Origin: Thoreauomyces humboldtii
Taxonomy: Eukaryota; Chytridiomycota; Chytridiomycetes; Spizellomycetales; Powellomycetaceae
DNA: 12,005 nucleotides
Assembly: GCA_027596035.1 (NCBI GenBank)
Contig: JADGJA010000709.1
Span: 1 to 12,005 of the forward strand
Direction: 5' to 3'
Shown: positions 7,994 to 12,005 of the stretch, in pieces
Layout of the letters: each line of letters begins with the position of its first letter
Position numbering within the stretch: the first letter of the stretch is position 1
Program-made: the position numbers and the translations under genes
The notes under the pieces: generated by a model
What the model saw: only the letters and a program-made list of their open reading frames with translations
What the model was told of the DNA's origin: nothing
The model's database searches: none

Positions 7994-9313
7994 CTAGTAA
8001 AAAGTGCACTGCTTATCCCCAAAGATCTTCGCTACATCCACATTTCCTTTCACCGAACGTGCCTCCTTGCTCTGAGCTGCTCTCACCACCTCCTCGACGA
8101 CCCTGGCATCCACGCCATCCAAGCCCTCCTTGCCCTTCAATTTCTGCACCGACTTCTCGACAGCCTCCACGGCCGCCGCTCTCAACCTCAATCTCAAGAC
8201 CGCCATCTGGCCGTCATCACCGTCCGTCGCTCCGCGTTCACCACCACCACCGACGACGTCGACGACGATGACACCACGATCCACCAACACCTCCACCAGA
8301 TCCGGATCCGCCAAAGCCGTGGTCCCAGTGCCGACCTCCGCGTCCGAGATCCCGAACGAATGGCCCTTGACGCACGCCAGTCTGGCCTGGACCTGTCTGA
8401 CTACGTTCTGGGCTCTCCTGAACGCGTACGCGTCGACGCCGTCGCACCTCCCACGATCCCCGCTCGCGCCGTCTCCGAAGACGTTCACGACGGCCTCGAG
8501 GAGCGCGTCCACGTTCCCGTCCTTGCTCCTGTCGACGACAAAGTGGCCCAGGGATCCGCATCGCATGTCCAGGAGTCGGACGCCGAGAGCGTTGGTGTCT
8601 GTGACCAGTTGTGCGACGTAGGGTCGTAGTGGGTGGTGTTCGGAGACTGTCAGTGGGAGGGTTGGATGTTGGACGTCCTTGGAGATGGGGATGGAGAAGA
8701 GGGAGGATGCGTCAGGGAGGGAGAGGGTAGAGAGGTAGGCGGAAGTGAGGGAGACGGATGATATATGCATCGACATGATGCCTGGGGGAGTATCGAAGAG
8801 CATCAGTATCAAATGGGTTCGAAGAGCATCAGATTGGTTCTTATTCAAAAGTGGATTCGAAAAGCCTCTCACCGAAACGAACGGTATCAATCTCGTCCCG
8901 GTCCAGCTCTTTCATCAGATCAGCACGCCATGCGTATCCAAACGACAGATAGGCCGTAAGTGCGACCAGTGTCATTTCCTGCTCGAGGGTGTCGAAGCGT
9001 AAGGGCATGCGGAGGGCTTGAGGTGGTTTTGATGCGACTTCTTTCCATGTCGTTGTTGGAATGTTGGAGATGAAAGCGTCCAAGGCGGCATCGTCTATCT
9101 GCGCATGAAGAAAGACATCAGTGATCAAAAGACGGATGCGGTTGAGAACGGTGAGGGGGATACCTTTACGTTGCCAGTGGACTGGCAGACGAGACGGTGG
9201 CAGGAGGAGCGGACCGAATCGAGGTAGGTTCCTGCAGCCGGAAGTGGACACACACTGCTGGTTCCTTGCGCTGGAGACGACGCTGCGGTTGGCGACGACG
9301 ATGCCGAGAGCAT
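7994..9313 (-). CDS. Queuosine-salvage (DUF2419/Qng1)-like protein, divergent (3 exons, 387 aa)
   Basis: Minus-strand exons are 9313-9164, 9098-8873 and 8781-7994. The introns (65 and 91 nt; donors GTATCC and GTGAGA) have CTGAT branch motifs and the phase closes to 387 aa. Residues 30-50 (YLDSVRSSCHRLVCQS) and 51-125 (IDDAALDAFISNI; LRFDTLEQEMTLVALTAYLSFG) form the N-terminal part. The C-terminal half resembles Q-salvage proteins in order: CGSLGHFVVDRSK, a VDALLEAVVNVF helix, DAYAFRRAQNVV (243-253, compare the family FYKRAQILV), LADPDLVEVLVDRGVI, and a C-terminal QCTFY (family RCIYY). Qng1 enzymes release queuine from queuosine-5'-phosphate for tRNA modification. The FPxYRD segment usual before the RAQ motif is replaced here by a Gly/Asp-rich insert, so activity is uncertain. 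An ATG at 9478, in the same open frame, would add 55 residues of Ser/Thr-rich sequence; I prefer 9313 because the conserved part starts later and it leaves room for a promoter. Confidence 0.68.
8793..8832 (-). repeat. Duplicated 14-bp motif carrying a branch-point-like CTGAT, in an intron
   Basis: CTGATGCTCTTCGA (- strand sense) occurs twice, at 8832-8819 and 8806-8793, a spacing of 26 bp. Both copies lie inside the second intron (8872-8782) of the Q-salvage-like gene. Each contains a candidate branch point; the downstream one is about 20 nt from the acceptor. Confidence 0.85.
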
Positions 9314-9545
9314 GGCAGAGTAGAGTAAGGATACGGTGGGAATGGGTTGCTGATCTGTTGGGGATGAGCTCGAAAAGGTTCCAAAAGTTCCTGTGGCGAG
9401 GTGACGCGTCAAGAGGGGGAGGGTTGCTGCTGCAGAGGAGCACGGCCCTCGAACCTCAAAAGACGCAAGATCAACCATCACCACCACCTACCCGTCTTTC
9501 CGCCGAGCAAAGCAGGCACTACCCTCTACAGTATAGCACGGCAGC
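9314..9545. promoter_or_regulatory. Shared divergent promoter region of the Q-salvage-like and proteasome genes
   Basis: Only 232 bp separate the two chosen start codons, so both promoters must lie here or overlap the genes. The side near the proteasome gene has a CCATCACCACCACCTACC stretch. I saw no TATA box. No exact copy of the yeast Rpn4 site GGTGGCAAA was found here. If the Q-salvage-like gene starts at 9478, the shared space shrinks to 67 bp. Confidence 0.55.
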
Positions 9546-10963
9546 ATGTTCCGTAACCAGTGAGTGCTTCTCTTACAAGGCGTGCAGACCCGAAGGCAGC
9601 AAGACTGAACACGTCCTCCTCGCACCAGATACGATTCCGACATCACGATCTGGTCACCTCAGGTGAGGCTTGCAGTCAAGGCCCTTTCGCGACGATAGGA
9701 CTATGATGGATTGGATGCTATACTCTTGGCTGAACGCATCTCGCATCGGCGCTGTGTTCTCACTTCGCTGTTCCTTCACGCGAATCACCAGGGCCGGATT
9801 CATCAGGTCGAGTACGCTATGGAGGCCGTAAAGCAAGGATCCGCGTGCGTTGGTCTGCGCTCCAACAGCCATGTCGTCCTGCTCGCCCTTAAGGTAGCCC
9901 AAAAGTCCGAGTCTGAAAAAGCCGAGTCAAGCAGAGGGACTGAACTCACACCTCTTCCAGCGTTCGCCTGGAGAACTCGCGTCATACCAGAAGAAGCTCC
10001 TCCGCATCGACGATCACATGGGAATCGCGATCGCCGGATTGATGTCTGATGCGCGTGTCTTGAGGTAGACTGATGGAGTTTGCTGTCAGTCCGAGGATCG
10101 ATCCTGGTCGGATGTTGACGGTCTCCTCCCGGTTCCGTCGCTAGTACCTACATGCGGTCCGAAGCTATGAAGTCAAAGCTCATGTTCGATCGTCCTCTGC
10201 CCACATACCGAATCGTGGCTGCAATCGGCGACAGTGAGTTACCGCTTCTTGGCAGCAGGCGCTGATTGTCATGTAATTTACCAACTATACCACAACCAAC
10301 TCAGAGGCGCAAGTGAACACGCAGAGATATGGACGCCGACCATACGGTGTCGGTCTGCTCGTCGCTGGATACGACGTAATTCGCGAAGTAGCACTCAGGT
10401 CTTTGCAGTGTTGTTTTATTGAGCGGGCCGTTTTTTAACAGGACGCTGGACCACATCTTTTCGAATGCGCGCCTTCCGGAAACTTCTTCGACTACTACGC
10501 TGTATCCATCGGTGCCCGCTCCCAGTCTGCCAAGACGTACCTAGAGAAGCACTTTGACACCTTTGCGGAAGGTGAGCGCTGCTTTGCACGGAGGAAGGAA
10601 GGATGTATTGCGAAAATCACTGAATCTGTGCGCCACTGTCCCTAGCCTCCGTCGAGGAGCTCATCACACATGGACTCCGCGCACTGCGAGACACGCTCCA
10701 GACGGACAAGGAACTCGACATCAACAACTGTTCCATCGGCATCGTTGGAAAAGGAACAAAGTACCACACCATCGACGGAGACGCGGTCCAAAAGTGCGTT
10801 CAGCGGTTCAGAATTCTGTGGTTCGCTTATGTGGCTGACACTGTTGTCACTTTTTCTCAGATATCTGGACCTCTTGGGCGACGGAAACACGGGACGGACG
10901 GCACCCGCACCTGCTGCTGCCGGTGCGGATGATGGGGCCGCGCCGATGGACACGGACGCGTAG
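9546..10963 (+). CDS. PRE5: 20S proteasome subunit alpha-6 (PSMA1/PRE5 type; 9 exons, 264 aa)
   Basis: The exons are 9546-9559, 9629-9662, 9792-9893, 9961-10064, 10145-10233, 10305-10375, 10442-10571, 10646-10793 and 10861-10963. The eight introns of 66-129 nt all have GT-AG ends, and every phase closes to 264 aa, equal to the usual 260 or so. The N-terminus [16 protein letters not shown] followed by [18 protein letters not shown] is the diagnostic proteasome alpha signature. Further matches are [84 protein letters not shown] and [10 protein letters not shown]. Alpha subunits are non-catalytic; they form the outer heptameric rings of the 20S core that gate substrate entry and dock the 19S regulator, in cytosol and nucleus. 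The tail ends in an Ala/Asp-rich stretch with PMDTDA, comparable to the acidic PMEH-like tail of animal PSMA1. The first exon is only 14 nt. The MFRN start leaves little doubt about the initiation codon. Confidence 0.97.
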
Positions 10964-11544
10964 AATGTCTTTTGAGCTTTTCATTCACCTGCGTTCCCCT
11001 TACCTCCACCTGTCTTCTCTTGATTTGGGGAAAATGCCAAGATCTTCTGTACATGATCGCGGAGCAGACGGCCATTGTGACGGATGTTACGAGTCCAACT
11101 AAGTGTGCAGACAGGGGGAACAAGAGGTCTAGAGCGTTTCGATATCTGCATTTCCAGATGCCTTCCTTCTTCGTCCAAGACTCTCCTTACAAACTTCTAA
11201 ACCCCTCCCTACTCCTGCGCCCTTGGAAGCAGGATCATCCTCAAGGGTCCCATTACATTTGATACACCAAAGTAGGTGATGGGTGTAGCGCTAGCTCCCG
11301 TCTGCCTGCCTCCCGTCCTTCCTGCCGTCACCGTCTCCCGTCCGTCACCCTCCTTCGCCGTCCTTCGCCGTCCGTCACCCGTCCTTCGCCATCACCATCG
11401 CCTTCACCGTTGCCGTCGCCTTCACTGTCTCCCATCCTTCGCCATCACCGTCTCCCATCCGTCACGGTCCTTCGCCTTCCTTTACCGTCCGTCACCCATC
11501 CTTCGCCATAACCGTCCTGCCTAGGAGCATTGATTAGATACTCA
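10964..11544. other. Intergenic region after the proteasome gene
   Basis: About 330 bases of C/T-rich sequence, probably including the 3' UTR of the proteasome gene, are followed by the minisatellite described below. I see no convincing gene. A 96-codon open frame at 10972-11262 has no features beyond composition. Confidence 0.5.
11297..11519. repeat. CCGTCACC/CCTTCGCC minisatellite with a 117-bp higher-order period
   Basis: The region is built from interspersed 6-9 bp units such as CCGTCACC, CCGTCTCC, TCCTTCGCC and CCATCACC. A longer period is superimposed: 11325-11399 aligns without gaps to 11442-11516, offset 117 bp, with 10 mismatches in 75 positions by hand count. The tract is pyrimidine-rich on the + strand (C/T with G). 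It ends about 25 bp before the stop of the final partial gene. Confidence 0.88.
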
Positions 11545-12005
11545 CTAGGGGAGTTTTGCTGCCGTAAAGGTCTTGCGCCAACCAGATGTCTTTGACGATG
11601 TCTGGAACTTTCCAGTGTGTCCTTCGTTCCAGTCTCCCAGCATGGTGGTGAAGGCTTTCTCTTTCTCAAAGACGTGGTTCTGCAAGCCTTGACCAAACCT
11701 GTTCTTCATGGCTTCGATGAGTTTGGCCTCTGATCTTTGCTTCAAAGAATACGCTTTCAGACGCTCCTTTGCATGCGCATAATCTCCGGAAGCGTAAAAA
11801 TCAGTGAGGCGGGGACCGTATTCCACCTGAATGCATTCAAAGTCAGACAGCCCAGCCGCCTTTTATGAAAGATGGCTTTTGAAGGCTTACCTGAAAATGA
11901 ATGTAATCCTTGAACGCTCCGTGCTCCATCGTCTTTGAAGGGGGGGTTACCAGATCGTTCAGATCTTGTGCTCTCAGCTCTCTCTCCTGAGTAATTTGCG
12001 TCAGC
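11545..12005 (-). CDS. Partial gene of unknown function (5' end outside window)
   Basis: The best-supported pieces are minus-strand exons 12005-11891 (partial) and 11826-11545, joined across a 64-nt intron with GTAAGC donor, CTGAC branch motif and CAG acceptor; the phase closes. The first piece reads QERELRAQDLNDLVTPPSK then TMEHGAFKDYIHFQ. The second reads VEYGPRLTDFYASGDYAHAK and continues helical and basic through LKQRSEAKLIEAMKNRFGQ. I recognise no family. CTGAC followed 13 nt later by CAG at 12004-11987 could be the end of another intron, making the coding start of this exon 11986. The 3' end is unsure. In the current frame the gene stops at 11545, but the last 60 codons lose protein-like character, another frame reads DIVKDIWLAQDLYGSKTPL, and a GTGAGT donor overlaps the stop. 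A transposon-derived ORF cannot be excluded. Confidence 0.5.

Noticed and set aside
9190..9198. GGTGGCAGG, similar to the yeast proteasome control element (Rpn4 site)
   Set aside because: It is not an exact match, lies within an exon of the neighbouring gene, and Rpn4 control is known mainly from Saccharomycotina.
11297..11519. Regularly spaced repeats that could suggest a CRISPR array
   Set aside because: The units are short, degenerate and contiguous without unique spacers, and the genome is eukaryotic; this is a minisatellite.
11516..11545. A 29-nt mini-intron on the - strand (GTGAGT, CTAAT, CAG) after the last gene's stop
   Set aside because: It is shorter than any plausible spliceosomal intron in this genome (others are 64 nt or longer), although the signals themselves are good.

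Overview
This is an intron-rich eukaryotic nuclear window, almost certainly from a filamentous, basidiomycete-like or early-diverging fungus. The evidence is small introns (64-129 nt) with GT-AG ends and CTGAC/CTRAY branch-point-like motifs, short intergenic spaces, C-rich third codon positions, no operons, and protein families typical of fungi. The exact lineage cannot be read from the sequence. All spliced models below were built by hand: I matched donor, branch and acceptor motifs and checked that the reading phase closes. No RNA evidence was available.

Layout, left to right. A (GTG)n microsatellite sits at the left edge. Next is a + strand gene for a small Lys/Arg/Ser-rich RS-like nuclear protein (425-1219, 3 exons). 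It converges on a - strand NADPH:quinone oxidoreductase-like MDR enzyme (2799-1398, 5 exons). A divergent 860-bp spacer carrying a TATA-like box leads to an intronless + strand ORF of 311 aa with no recognised family (3659-4594). A 1.44-kb stretch without a convincing gene (4595-6038) holds only small repeats and a perfect stem-loop. Then comes a + strand gene for a 534-aa polyQ/polyP low-complexity protein with a C-terminal coiled coil (6039-7821, 3 exons). It converges on a - strand gene (9313-7994, 3 exons) whose C-terminal half resembles the queuosine-salvage (DUF2419/Qng1) family. That gene is divergent from, and 232 bp away from, the best-supported gene of the window: proteasome 20S subunit alpha-6 (PRE5/PSMA1 type, 9546-10963, 9 exons). 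A CCGTCACC-type minisatellite with a hidden 117-bp higher-order period fills most of the next spacer. A partial - strand gene of unknown function runs off the right edge.

The genes do not form a pathway. They look like an ordinary stretch of fungal chromosome with alternating head-to-head and tail-to-tail neighbours. I found no convincing novel multi-gene system. The points most worth a second look are the divergent queuosine-salvage-like protein, the 117-bp higher-order repeat, the possible alternative N-terminus of the oxidoreductase, the intronless orphan ORF, and the unresolved 3' end of the last gene.
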